Origin: Chelatococcus caeni
GTDB lineage: Bacteria; Pseudomonadota; Alphaproteobacteria; Rhizobiales; Beijerinckiaceae
Direction: 5' to 3'
Assembly (NCBI RefSeq): GCF_014196925.1
Contig: NZ_JACIEN010000012.1
Location: forward strand, 1 to 60,147
DNA: 60,147 nt
Made by a program: the position numbers and the translations under genes. The notes under the pieces are model-generated. The model worked only from the letters and a program-made list of their open reading frames with translations, did not search any database and had not been told where the DNA came from. This document shows, one piece after another, positions 25,101-32,368 of the stretch (its first letter is position 1; each line of letters opens with the position of its first letter).

Positions 25101-26501
25101 GGAATGGGCCTCGCCGGCATAAACCACGGTCTCAAGCTGGGCGTCGGAGAGCAGCTCATGGACATTGGCAGGGAGCCGCGGGCGGTAGCTCGGCTTCGGC
25201 GGCGCGACGCTGGCCATGGCCGCCGACTGCACGAGCTTGGTCGGGTGCGCCTGAGAGCCGGCGATACGGATCGCTTGAAGTCCGTATTCCTCATAGATGG
25301 CATCGGAGAGCCGGCCTGCTTCGCCGTCCTGCCAGTCGACGGTCTCATAGGCAAGCGGCAGACCCTCGGGCTCCGCCATCGGCGCGGCTGGAGCGGCTTT
25401 GGCAGCACGGTTCAGATAGCCGCGTACACTGCGGGGCGTAGACACGGCCGGTACAGGAACGACAACGGACGGAGCGACCGGAGGCCGTGCCGGCAGGAGC
25501 TCGTCCAACCAGCCCATCAGCGTGGCGGTGTCGGAGGCGACGCCGGGGGAAGCTGGAAAAGATGACGGGTCGTCGGCGGGCAGCTTGTCGATGACGGTCA
25601 GGCGCGTGTCGATGGTCGTGCCGTGCTTGGCATAGACCGAGCCGTCGATTGCCGCCGAGAAGACGATGCGGCCGCGCTCCTGCAGACGGGCGAAAGCGGA
25701 AGCCCAGGCCGGATTGTCGGGCGCGAAGCCGGCGCCGGTGATCGTCACAAGCCGTCCGCCGGGAGCGAGACGCGCGAGCGCCGAGGCCACATGGCGGAAG
25801 GCGGCATCCGCGACGCGACCCTCGACATTGGCCATGACGGAGAATGGCGGATTCATCAGCACCACGCTTGGCGCCACGGCCGGATCGAGATGATCGTCGA
25901 TCTGGGCGGCGTCGAAGCGCGTGACGGAAACGGCCGGAAAGAGAGAAGAGAGAAGACCGCCGCGCATCTCGCCGAGCTCGTTGAGCATGAGGGTGGCGCC
26001 GGCGATCTCGGCGAGGATGGCGAGCAGGCCGGTGCCGGCCGAAGGCTCCAGCACACGGTCGGCCGGTGTGATGGCGGCGGCATTTGCCGCGACCAGGCCG
26101 AGCGGGATCGGGGTGGAGAATTGCTGGAAGGTCTGAGCTTCCTCGGAGCGGCGCGTGTGCGTCGGAAGGAGGCTGGCGATTTTCGTCAAAGCGGAAAGGC
26201 GAGCAGCCGGAGACGCGGCTTTACGGAAAAGCGCCGTTCCGTACTTGCGCAGGAAGAGGACGGTTGCGGCCTCGCAGGCCTCGTATGCCGTTTTCCAGTC
26301 CCAAGCGCCGGTGGCGTCGGATGCGCCGAAGGCGCTTTCCATCGCGGCGCGCAGCGTGGCGGCGTCGATGCGCTGGCCGCGTTCAAGATGGGGGAGCAAC
26401 AGGCCCGCCGCCGCGAAGACGGGAGCGGATGTGTCAGCGTCGGAGGCGAGCGGAAGCAGCGCGGCGGCCGAAGCCGCGGCGAATGGAGAAATCATGTTCA
26501 T
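22158..26501 (-). CDS. strawberry-notch-like protein: N6-methylase domain plus superfamily II helicase
   Basis: A 1447-residue protein. An N-terminal methylase-like domain has VLEPSAGTG (about 150-158) and the catalytic NPPF (217-220). A strawberry-notch-type helicase follows, with GDGTGVGKG at 503-511, DEAH at 612-615 and a C-terminal helicase part containing QGLGRTHRTNQAQPP. It is a signature large gene of alphaproteobacterial ICEs and plasmids. It may modify or unwind incoming DNA for anti-restriction, but the role is not established. It is coupled to the Toprim gene. Confidence 0.93.
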   Translation of the reverse strand: MNMISPFAAASAAALLPLASDADTSAPVFAAAGLLLPHLERGQRIDAATLRAAMESAFGASDATGAWDWKTAYEACEAATVLFLRKYGTALFRKAASPAARLSALTKIASLLPTHTRRSEEAQTFQQFSTPIPLGLVAANAAAITPADRVLEPSAGTGLLAILAEIAGATLMLNELGEMRGGLLSSLFPAVSVTRFDAAQIDDHLDPAVAPSVVLMNPPFSVMANVEGRVADAAFRHVASALARLAPGGRLVTITGAGFAPDNPAWASAFARLQERGRIVFSAAIDGSVYAKHGTTIDTRLTVIDKLPADDPSSFPASPGVASDTATLMGWLDELLPARPPVAPSVVVPVPAVSTPRSVRGYLNRAAKAAPAAPMAEPEGLPLAYETVDWQDGEAGRLSDAIYEEYGLQAIRIAGSQAHPTKLVQSAAMASVAPPKPSYRPRLPANVHELLSDAQLETVVYAGEAHSNYLAGSWTIDDTFDVVTAAREDAKNAVRFRRGFMIGDGTGVGKGRQSAAIILDNWLQGRRRAVWISKSDKLLEDAQRDWSALGMERLLVTPLSRFPQGKQISLAEGVLFTTYATLRSDDRGERVSRVKQIVEWLGSDFDGVIIFDEAHSMQNAGGGKGERGDIAASQQGRAGLRLQHALPNARVVYVSATGATTVHNLAYAQRLGLWGGEDFPFSTRAEFVEAIEAGGVAAMEVLARDLRALGLYTARSLSFDGVEYELVEHTLTPEQTRIYDAYAGAFAVIHNNLDAAMEAANITGTEGTLNRQAKSAARSAFESAKQRFFGHLLTSMKTPTLIRSIKHDLEEGYAGVIQIVSTGEALMERRLAELPTEEWNDVRVDITPREYVLDYLAHSFPVQLYEPFTDSEGNLSSRPVYRDGQPVESREAVARRNALIEKLASLPPVPGALDQIVQHFGIDTVAEVTGRSRRIIRKTSPGGVDRLVVENRAAAANLAETQAFMDDQKRILIFSDAGGTGRSYHAELSARNTRLRVHYLLEPGWKADAAIQGLGRTHRTNQAQPPLFRPIATDVKAEKRFFSTIARRLDTLGAITRGQRQTGGQGLFRPEDNLESHYARDALRQLYLLLVRGKVEGCSLDRFEAATGLKLMDSTGIKDDLPPITTFLNRLLALTIELQGILFTAFEQLLNAKIEGAIASGTYDVGLETLTAERFTVTDRQTIYTHPGTGAQTQLLTITQRERNHPVTLTAALDHLGDPRAKLLINERSGRAAVQIPTTSVMLDDGEVERRVRLLRPMEAHNVPVRMMGETHWIEAGNDVFAEAWNAEVAEVPEFSDSTIHIVTGLLLPIWKRLPNESTRVYRLQTDEGERIIGRKVSPAWAANATATGTTSLAPDDAFMALMDGRTILDLAEGLQLRRSRVMGANRIELTGFDDTMRERLTAYGLFHEIISWKLRMFVPVADNGPVVLARLLDRYPVERVGEREAA

Positions 26502-26684
26502 GAAGAAGACCTCGGGAGAGCAGAACGGGATCGAGCCCGCGCAGCGCTCTCTCTCGACCGCACAGGCTCAAACCCGTCCCGGCCTTCCTCTGGCTCTAGG
26601 AACGGCGTCGGAGTCCGCGCCGCTTGAACCGGAGGCCAGCAAGGAGTATCTTACGTTTGTCTTACATCTGAAAGGTTCGGGCCT

Positions 26685-26960
26685 ATGGCCAACGCAGAGA
26701 AGCTCATCACCACGGTTTCCACCAAGGGACAGGTCATTCTGCCGAGCGCCATTCGCCAGCGGCGGGAATGGCAGGCGGGAACACGGCTGACCGTCGAGGA
26801 GACGGCCGAGGGCGTGCTGTTGAAGCCTGCGCCAGCCTTCGCGGAGACGCGGCCTGAAGACGTCTTTGGCGTGCTGCCTCACAAAGGCAAGCCGAAGAGC
26901 CTCGAAGAGATGGATGCTGGCGTGCTCGCCGAGGCCAGGCGCCGGCATGCTCGCGGTTGA
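26685..26960 (+). CDS. vapB: AbrB/MazE-type antitoxin (VapB-like)
   Basis: The 91-residue protein begins with a swapped-hairpin AbrB domain (KLITTVSTKGQVILPSAIRQ, RREWQAGTRLTVEETAEGVL) and ends with a toxin-binding tail. It overlaps the PIN toxin start by 14 bases. The upstream 40 bases contain a repeated TCTTAC that may be its operator. It faces opposite to the surrounding backbone, as expected for an inserted module. Confidence 0.9.
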   Translation: MANAEKLITTVSTKGQVILPSAIRQRREWQAGTRLTVEETAEGVLLKPAPAFAETRPEDVFGVLPHKGKPKSLEEMDAGVLAEARRRHARG

Positions 26961-27336
26961 TACGAACCTGATCGTCCGCTACCTGACCGGCGATCATCCG
27001 AAGCAATCCCCACGCGCACGCGCACTCATCGATGGCGAACCCATCTTCGTTGCGGCCACGGTCATCCTTGAAACGGAATGGGTGTTGCGCAGCACCTATG
27101 CCTACCGGCCGGCGGACGTCGCACGCGCATTGCGCGCGTTCGCAGGACTCCCCACGGTAACGATCGAGGATGGAGCCGTCGTCGCAACCGCGCTCGATCT
27201 GGCCGAGAAAGGCATGGACTTCGCGGACGCGCTGCATCTCGGCAAATCCACGCATTGCTCGGGCTTCGCGACCTTCGACCGGAAGTTCGTCAAGGCGGCC
27301 AGGGCGAGCGGCCACGAGAGCGTGCGGGAAGCGTGA
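26947..27336 (+). CDS. vapC: VapC-type PIN-domain ribonuclease toxin
   Basis: From ATG 26947 the protein has 129 residues. Metal-binding acids are in place: MLAVDTNLIVRYLTG near the start, VAATVILETEWVLRSTY in the middle, GMDFADALHLG and ATFDRKFVKAA near the end. VapC toxins cut tRNA or rRNA when VapB is lost. Its stop overlaps the GTG start of the EamA transporter (GTGA), so all three genes are co-translated. Confidence 0.91.
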   Translation: MLAVDTNLIVRYLTGDHPKQSPRARALIDGEPIFVAATVILETEWVLRSTYAYRPADVARALRAFAGLPTVTIEDGAVVATALDLAEKGMDFADALHLGKSTHCSGFATFDRKFVKAARASGHESVREA

Positions 27337-28262
27337 CTGCTGCCGGCGGACAGCCGAGCGGAGTGCGCTCTCATCCGTCGCCCGTTTCCGGCCCGGCTTT
27401 GGTGCTTGCCGCGGCCGTTCTATGGGGGACAGTCGGCATCGCTTCGCGGCTGCTCTACGGGATCGAGGACATCCCGCCGCTGGTCGTCGGCTTCTTCCGC
27501 CTCGCGCTGGCCGTCCCGCTACTGGGTCTCTGGTGCTGGTGGCGGCTCGGTCCGGAGACCTTCCGCTTCGACGGCAGCGACCGCCTGCGCATCGCCGGAA
27601 TCGGGCTCACCATGGCGGCCTATCAGGCGTGTTATTTCCAGGCCGTCGCCGATGTCGGCGTTGCCCTGGCAACCCTTATCACCATTTGCTCGGCGCCTGT
27701 GATCGTCGGCATTCTGGCGATCATCCTGTTACGCGAGAAGGTATCCCGCACGGTTGTCACCGCGCTGGGGCTTGGCCTGATCGGCACCATTCTGCTGATC
27801 GGCACGCCGCCAGCCGAAGACGCCGATCCGGCGGGCATCTTATGGGCATGTGGCTCCGCGCTCTCCTATTCCGGCTTCGTGCTGCTGAGCCGAAGCCTTG
27901 CCGGTCGACACGATCCCGGAAAGATCATCGTCACAGGATTCGGCGCGGGTGCGGTGATGCTGCTGCCGCTCGCCATTGCGGCCGGGATGACGCCGGGCGT
28001 TTGGACAGGACAGGTCTGGGCCGCACTTCTCTATATGGGCCTGGTTCCGACAGGCTTGGCCTATGTGCTCTATTTCCGCGGGATGAAGGCGACGCAGGCC
28101 ACGCCTGCCAGCATCATTGCGCTGGCCGAGCCGCTCACGGCGACGACGCTCGCCTTCGCTCTGTTTGGCGAGACACTCGGGCCGTCCGCCATAGCCGGTG
28201 CCATCTTGCTGATGGTGACGATGGTGCTGCTGGTCCGAAGTCGGCCGCGCCCCGGTTCGTGA
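27333..28262 (+). CDS. EamA-family (DMT) transporter
   Basis: From GTG 27333 the product has 309 residues and ten hydrophobic helices in two EamA repeats. Examples are ALVLAAAVLWGTVGIASRLL, VGVALATLITICSAPVIVGI and TPASIIALAEPLTATTLAFA. EamA proteins export amino acids, nucleosides or small amines. The GTGA overlap with vapC ties its expression to the toxin-antitoxin promoter, an unusual pairing. Confidence 0.9.
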   Translation: MTAAGGQPSGVRSHPSPVSGPALVLAAAVLWGTVGIASRLLYGIEDIPPLVVGFFRLALAVPLLGLWCWWRLGPETFRFDGSDRLRIAGIGLTMAAYQACYFQAVADVGVALATLITICSAPVIVGILAIILLREKVSRTVVTALGLGLIGTILLIGTPPAEDADPAGILWACGSALSYSGFVLLSRSLAGRHDPGKIIVTGFGAGAVMLLPLAIAAGMTPGVWTGQVWAALLYMGLVPTGLAYVLYFRGMKATQATPASIIALAEPLTATTLAFALFGETLGPSAIAGAILLMVTMVLLVRSRPRPGS

Positions 28263-28348
28263 AGGCGGTAGTTTCGCGACCAGTTCAGTTGCTCGATGCA
28301 GTCGAGCGGCGCCTGCTCACAATGGCATGAATTGTGGCTGCTCGTGGA

Positions 28349-28552
28349 TCAGTCTTCGGCGGAAGCGCTCTGCCGATCCTTGTACCACTGGAACAAGGCG
28401 GCCTTGTCTTCCTCGGGGCTGATATATCCTGTTCGTGCCCAGGTGAGAAGTAACAGGGCTTGTCCGCACAATTGTTTGGCATGTTGCTGGAGCCGTTCGT
28501 GCGCATTGGAGGGGAAAAGACGCGAGCACCTTTCAACATGCTGGTCGCGCAC
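28349..28552 (-). CDS. small hypothetical protein
   Basis: A 67-residue frame from GTG 28552 containing a helical stretch (HAKQLCGQALLLLTWARTGY) and a charged end (EEDKAALFQWYKDRQ). A stop lies 12 codons upstream of the GTG, so no longer start exists. The protein-like composition and minus-strand position in the backbone support it, but I recognise no family. Confidence 0.45.
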   Translation of the reverse strand: MRDQHVERCSRLFPSNAHERLQQHAKQLCGQALLLLTWARTGYISPEEDKAALFQWYKDRQSASAED

Positions 28553-28593
28553 GCTCTTGCACTGTCCTTCAAGGCGGTCCTGTTTCGATTACC

Positions 28594-29010
28594 TCAGGCA
28601 TCGGGATCGCCTCCGTCCAGAACCTCGGCGAGCCAACCGTCGGTATAGGTCCAGGCGACCGTCTCACCGGTTGCAAGGTCGAGCACATGCGCGCCGCCAC
28701 CAAAGGCGTTGATGCAGGGTTTCGAGCAGGTGTTGGCGTACTGAAAGCCCCAGCGGCCTGTCAGCCTGAACTCCTTGGCGCAAAGCTTGACGAACTGGAT
28801 CAGGCGTTCGGGATCGCCGGTGACGTCATCACGCATCCAGAGCTGTGTGCCGCCATATTCGGGCTGGATCGACACGAGGAAGCTTTCGGATGGCGGATCT
28901 TCTGAGGCGCCTTCCTCCTGCATGCGATTGTAGAGCTCGAGCGCGCGCGCTGCGTTTTTGGGCGTGCGGACGTTGAGCAGGCAGGAGAAGTGCGTGAAAT
29001 AGTCGGCCAT
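28594..29010 (-). CDS. conserved ICE-backbone hypothetical protein
   Basis: ATG 29010 sits after CAGGAG and gives 138 residues (ADYFTHFSCLLNVRTPKNAA, then LYNRMQEEGASEDPPSESFL and CINAFGGGAHVLDLATGETV). No catalytic motif is seen, and three or four Cys residues are scattered. It is one of a run of small soluble proteins between the helicase and ParB genes, each with its own leader hairpin. The function is unknown. Confidence 0.78.
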   Translation of the reverse strand: MADYFTHFSCLLNVRTPKNAARALELYNRMQEEGASEDPPSESFLVSIQPEYGGTQLWMRDDVTGDPERLIQFVKLCAKEFRLTGRWGFQYANTCSKPCINAFGGGAHVLDLATGETVAWTYTDGWLAEVLDGGDPDA

Positions 29011-29033
29011 GACAGGCTCCTGAAACGAGAAAG

Positions 29034-29050
29034 CCCGGCGCGAGGCCGGG
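29034..29050 (-). promoter_or_regulatory. type-B leader hairpin before the 29010 gene
   Basis: CCCGGC/GCCGGG forms a stem. It is followed on the minus strand by TTTCTCGTTTCAGGAG and then the start codon. The same order (GC hairpin, TTTCGTTT, CAGGAG, ATG) appears before the genes at 31717 and 32266. It may be a terminator placed directly before each gene or a translation-control element. Confidence 0.5.
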
Positions 29051-29080
29051 GCGGGGATCGGGAATTGCGGTGCGGGTGGG

Positions 29081-29275
29081 TCAGAGGCGACAATGCACCA
29101 CCAGCTGCTGGGCATCGGCATGGTCGCGAAGCATCTTGCGATAGAAGCGCTTGCGCGCATCCCGCACGGCCGGATCGCGCTGGGCCGATTGAGCCAGCTT
29201 TCGGCGTGCCGCGCGGATCACCGTGCGATCGCTGTCCCACACGAGGACATCGAGGCGCAGATAAGTGGCATACAT
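29081..29275 (-). CDS. small basic hypothetical protein
   Basis: From ATG 29275 the product has 64 residues: MYATYLRLDVLVWDSDRTVI, RAARRKLAQSAQRDPAVRDA, KRFYRKMLRDHADAQQLVVH. It is strongly basic and helical, which suggests nucleic-acid binding. It lies 10 bp downstream of the preceding backbone gene, and it appears to belong to the same transcription unit. Confidence 0.7.
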   Translation of the reverse strand: MYATYLRLDVLVWDSDRTVIRAARRKLAQSAQRDPAVRDARKRFYRKMLRDHADAQQLVVHCRL

Positions 29276-29285
29276 CGGGCGCCTC

Positions 29286-29636
29286 CTAGATGTTGGTGCG
29301 TTCGCACAGGGCGTCGATCTGGGTGAGATCGAGGCCGGCGTGAGCACCGTCATTGGTGAGGATGCTTCTCAGCTGCGGGTCGATGTGTTCGCCGGCGAGT
29401 GCGAGTTGAAGGAGGCGAAGGCCCGCCAGCAGGGCATCGCGCTCCTGAGAGGTGACGCTGATGAACAGAAACGCCTCGACGGTCTCGCCATCTTCGAGCG
29501 GACGAACGCCGTTATGCTCGTCGATTTCGTAGTCATCGAATTCCTGCACGTAGCGGGTGGCTAGCCATTCGCCCTCGACGATGGTTTCGTAGTAGACAAA
29601 GGCGTCATGGCCTTTGCTGACGACAAATTTCGGCAT
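29286..29636 (-). CDS. conserved ICE-backbone hypothetical protein
   Basis: From ATG 29636 the product has 116 residues (PKFVVSKGHDAFVYYETIVE, ATRYVQEFDDYEIDEHNGVR, LEDGETVEAFLFISVTSQER). It is acidic and probably a small alpha/beta protein. It is preceded by a GC hairpin (CCCGGC/GCCGGG) and sits within the run of small backbone genes. The function is unknown. Confidence 0.72.
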   Translation of the reverse strand: MPKFVVSKGHDAFVYYETIVEGEWLATRYVQEFDDYEIDEHNGVRPLEDGETVEAFLFISVTSQERDALLAGLRLLQLALAGEHIDPQLRSILTNDGAHAGLDLTQIDALCERTNI

Positions 29637-29700
29637 GGGAGACTCCGTAGGTGAATGCCCGGCAGGAGGCCGGGATGAATGGTGATCGTGGGAGGGGAAA

Positions 29701-30258
29701 TCACGCGGCCTGCGGGAGCCGCAGCAGCTCGCAGGCAGTCTCGCGCCAGCGGGGATCGACCAGCCTCGCTTCGAGTAGGGTAGCCTGGAAGCGGAAATCG
29801 CGGGCCGCTGGGTGATCTCCGTGGCCGGCGGCGGCGAAGGCCCTGCCGCGCAGGTGGCTGGCTTCGACGACAACGAGTGTAGCTTCGGCCTTGCTGGCGA
29901 CAGGCTGCTGCCAGAGGATTATGCCGGCGCGGATTTCGCCGGCGATGACGAGGCCAAACCCGCTGTCTTGAATAACGATCAGCCGTGGCCTGAAGCGTAG
30001 CGTATTGTCCGGTGTGACCCGGATGTCACCGTGCGAGACCCGCATTGCGGCAACGGCCATGGCATCCTGCGGCGATGAGGCTTCACCGATCGGGATGCTG
30101 CGGTCGACGCAATCTGCTTCGGTGGCGCCGTCATAGCTGACCGTGCCGAGGCAGGCGACACGCAAGGGGCGCTTCTGCGTGTGCTCAAGTCTGGGAAGCA
30201 CCCGTTCGGCAAGAATTTTTCCGATTGGGGCGAAGGTGGTTTGATGTGCAAGGGCCAT
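29701..30258 (-). CDS. conserved ICE-backbone hypothetical protein
   Basis: This 185-residue protein starts at ATG 30258, directly after a type-A leader hairpin. It has a middle beta-rich part (DIRVTPDNTLRFRPRLIVIQ, DSGFGLVIAGEIRAGIILWQ) and a helical end. No family is recognised. The shared leader links it to the parB-like and ardC genes, so all three may be controlled together. Confidence 0.72.
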   Translation of the reverse strand: MALAHQTTFAPIGKILAERVLPRLEHTQKRPLRVACLGTVSYDGATEADCVDRSIPIGEASSPQDAMAVAAMRVSHGDIRVTPDNTLRFRPRLIVIQDSGFGLVIAGEIRAGIILWQQPVASKAEATLVVVEASHLRGRAFAAAGHGDHPAARDFRFQATLLEARLVDPRWRETACELLRLPQAA

Positions 30259-30563
30259 CGGCTGACGCTCCGTGACGGGCGCCGGGAGCCTCTCTCTCCG
30301 GCAACCAACCCGTCATGGCCCTCGCAACCGTCCTCTCGCTCTTTAATCCGGCGTGAGAGTCGGTTTCTTCGATCGGAGCCATTTGATCGTTCCGACGCCA
30401 TTTGGGCGTGACGCCGGGCGCGTTCGCCCGGGCATCGATGGCAACGTGAGCGCATGTCGCGGCAGCAAATCCGGCTGATTGGGATCGCACCCCGCGCCGG
30501 CGCGGCTGTGCCCAAGGCCCGGGCGCAGGTTGCTTTGGGCCGTTGATGTGAGGCGCATGCGCC
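30259..30563. other. 305 bp gap holding a type-A leader
   Basis: Apart from the leader at 30273-30315, no gene is seen. The remaining bases have only antisense-style frames without starts. Confidence 0.45.
30273..30315 (-). promoter_or_regulatory. type-A leader hairpin before the 30258 gene
   Basis: TGACGGG (30273-30279) pairs with CCCGTCA (30309-30315). Inside lies the minus-strand GAGAGAGAGGCTCCCGGCG block. The element ends 14 bases before the start codon. Nearly the same element precedes the parB-like and ardC genes. Confidence 0.6.
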
Positions 30564-30728
30564 TCACTGCCAGGGATCGATCTCAAATTCGACCATGTCC
30601 TCATCGCCGTCGAATTCGCCGGCGGGGCAAACGCCGTGGGTTCCGTCCCCGGCCTGGAACACGACGATCGAGACCATCAGGGTTTCGGCGAGGCTGGCGG
30701 CGAAAGCGGTGGCATCTGCATAGGACAT
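30564..30728 (-). CDS. small acidic hypothetical protein
   Basis: From ATG 30728 the product has 54 residues (SYADATAFAASLAETLMVSI, VVFQAGDGTHGVCPAGEFDG, EDMVEFEIDPWQ). CAGGAG-like sequence precedes the start. It is short but has protein-like composition and sits in line with the other small backbone genes. Confidence 0.62.
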   Translation of the reverse strand: MSYADATAFAASLAETLMVSIVVFQAGDGTHGVCPAGEFDGDEDMVEFEIDPWQ

Positions 30729-31154
30729 TGTTCCGGCTCCTGTCTTTGGAGGCGGGGGACCATCTCCCGCGCGACAGGCGCCCGAAGTGTCTGACCGGAT
30801 CTGCAATCACCCTCGCGCGTTCGGCTCGTCCGAATCCGCGAGGGCGGCACGCTCGCGTAAGCCGACCCCTCCGGGGTTGATTGACGAAGAGACGGTTCGG
30901 ACCAAGGTTCGCGAATGGAAGCGGGGGTGGTGCTTTGCATCTGACTGGAAGCCGGCACCCGTCGCAGGTGCCAGCGCCTTCGCTGCCAGCCTCCCCCAGG
31001 CCGGTCTTATCAGATCGGTGTTGCAGGCCGCGGAAGCCGTCCCGCGCCCGGACAAACGATGGCGGCCCATGCAAACTGGAACGCGACCTCTGGCAGGATT
31101 AACGGCTGTACTCAGCACGATAGGGCCTGACATAGCCAAACGGGCCGAAACGGA
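30729..31154. other. 426 bp gap without a recognisable gene
   Basis: Several overlapping frames exist on both strands, but none shows a known motif or a good start. It may hold promoters for the minus-strand genes to its left. Confidence 0.4.
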
Positions 31155-31451
31155 TCAGCCCCAAAGCCGGTCCGCGATCTCTCGGGCGACCATAACGCGA
31201 GCCTTCAGAAGCAGATCGCCGCCGCAGGTATCGATATGGCCGTAGAACCGCGCCCGGCCGCCGTTCGCACTCCAGTCGGCATAGTGGCAGTATTCACGGG
31301 CATCGAGCCGAAAAGCCCGCATGTCGCCGGCCCAATGCGGCTTCGGCTCCACAACGACGGTGACGCCACCACGGGTTTCCGCCCACGGAAGCGAGCGCTC
31401 CGGGGGAGGATTGCGGCGGTCCTCGGCGAATATCTCCTCCACCGTCATCAT
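31155..31451 (-). CDS. conserved ICE-backbone hypothetical protein
   Basis: A 98-residue protein (MMTVEEIFAEDRRNPPPERS, HWAGDMRAFRLDAREYCHYA, CGGDLLLKARVMVAREIADR). It overlaps the end of the next upstream gene by four bases (ATGA), so the two are coupled. No family is recognised. Confidence 0.7.
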   Translation of the reverse strand: MMTVEEIFAEDRRNPPPERSLPWAETRGGVTVVVEPKPHWAGDMRAFRLDAREYCHYADWSANGGRARFYGHIDTCGGDLLLKARVMVAREIADRLWG

Positions 31452-31717
31452 GCTGCGCCCCCGCCTTCGCTGTTCGGCAGAAAGCCGGTTGGATCGTCAG
31501 GGTCGGGCGGCAGGTAGGCGTCATAGGGATCGCCGTCTGCAAGATGGCCGAACGGCGTCATGACGTAATCGCCGTCGTCCGCGCGCCCCACGGCGCACAG
31601 GACATAGCGCGGCTCGCGGGTGACGGCATCCAGGCACTTCATGAGTGCGAGATTGCCGTCGCCCGCCGCGCGCAGCAGGGTGTTGAAGTTGGTGCGGGCG
31701 TAATCGGGAATGGCCAT
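31448..31717 (-). CDS. small conserved protein (DUF6117-like)
   Basis: An 89-residue acidic protein (MAIPDYARTNFNTLLRAAGD, GNLALMKCLDAVTREPRYVL, CAVGRADDGDYVMTPFGHLA). It resembles the short DUF6117 family seen in plasmid and ICE backbones; this name is given with moderate confidence. A type-B leader precedes it, and it is coupled to the gene at 31155. Confidence 0.75.
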   Translation of the reverse strand: MAIPDYARTNFNTLLRAAGDGNLALMKCLDAVTREPRYVLCAVGRADDGDYVMTPFGHLADGDPYDAYLPPDPDDPTGFLPNSEGGGAA

Positions 31718-31740
31718 GGGTTTCTCCTGAAAACGAAAAT

Positions 31741-31766
31741 GGCCCGCGGTCGTTCGACGGCGGGCC
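31741..31766 (-). promoter_or_regulatory. type-B leader hairpin before the 31717 gene
   Basis: GGCCCGC/GCGGGCC arms (31741-31747 and 31760-31766) are followed on the minus strand by ATTTTCGTTTTCAGGAG and the start codon. The layout matches the leaders at 29034 and 32291. Confidence 0.5.
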
Positions 31767-31789
31767 AGGTAGACGGGATTGAGCGACGG

Positions 31790-32266
31790 TCAGGCGGCAG
31801 CGCGGCCCTCGACGACATCGGCACCGACCTCATCGGCCGTGACGTCCTCAAGCCGGGCACGGCTGTATCCGGTCTTCGCCAGCCAGAGTTCGGCAGCTTC
31901 ACGACTCTCCGCCAGATGCAGCAGTTCGACGTTGTCGCCGACATCCTGCACGACGCGGACCTGACCGACCCTCGGGCGCTCGACGACCCGGAAGGTCAGG
32001 TCGCTGTCGATGCCATAGGTGCGCATGACCGTAACGAGGATGATGCCGCCCTGACCGAAATTGCCTTCATGCAGGGTGAAGCATGGCGGGGTTGTGTAGG
32101 TCGGGCGCTCGCGCGCGGGCTCCTTGCGCACGAGACGGCCGACACCGTTGCGACGTTCCCAGGCTGCCAGCTTCTTCGTGAAGCGGGCGGGTGGCTTGGG
32201 CTCTCCGTCGGCATAGGCAATCAGCGAGCCGAGCGGAGCTATGTCGAGGACAAGGGAAGCGGACAT
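31790..32266 (-). CDS. conserved ICE-backbone hypothetical protein
   Basis: This 158-residue protein has a basic middle (RFTKKLAAWERRNGVGRLVR, KEPARERPTYTTPPCFTLHE) followed by a beta-rich part (GIILVTVMRTYGIDSDLTFR). It is preceded by a type-B leader hairpin and lies just downstream of the parB-like gene. No family is recognised. Confidence 0.72.
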   Translation of the reverse strand: MSASLVLDIAPLGSLIAYADGEPKPPARFTKKLAAWERRNGVGRLVRKEPARERPTYTTPPCFTLHEGNFGQGGIILVTVMRTYGIDSDLTFRVVERPRVGQVRVVQDVGDNVELLHLAESREAAELWLAKTGYSRARLEDVTADEVGADVVEGRAAA

Positions 32267-32290
32267 TGTTGGTCTCCTGAAACGAAACCA

Positions 32291-32309
32291 GCCCAGCGGA
32301 ATGCCGGGC
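32291..32309 (-). promoter_or_regulatory. type-B leader hairpin before the 32266 gene
   Basis: GCCCAGC and GCCGGGC form a stem with one mismatch. GGTTTCGTTTCAGGAGACC and the start codon follow on the minus strand. It is the third member of this leader family. Confidence 0.48.
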
Positions 32310-32368
32310 CTAGCGAGTGGAAAGTGAGGAAAAAGACGGGGCGACCGGAGCCGCCCCGCAGATGCGTG

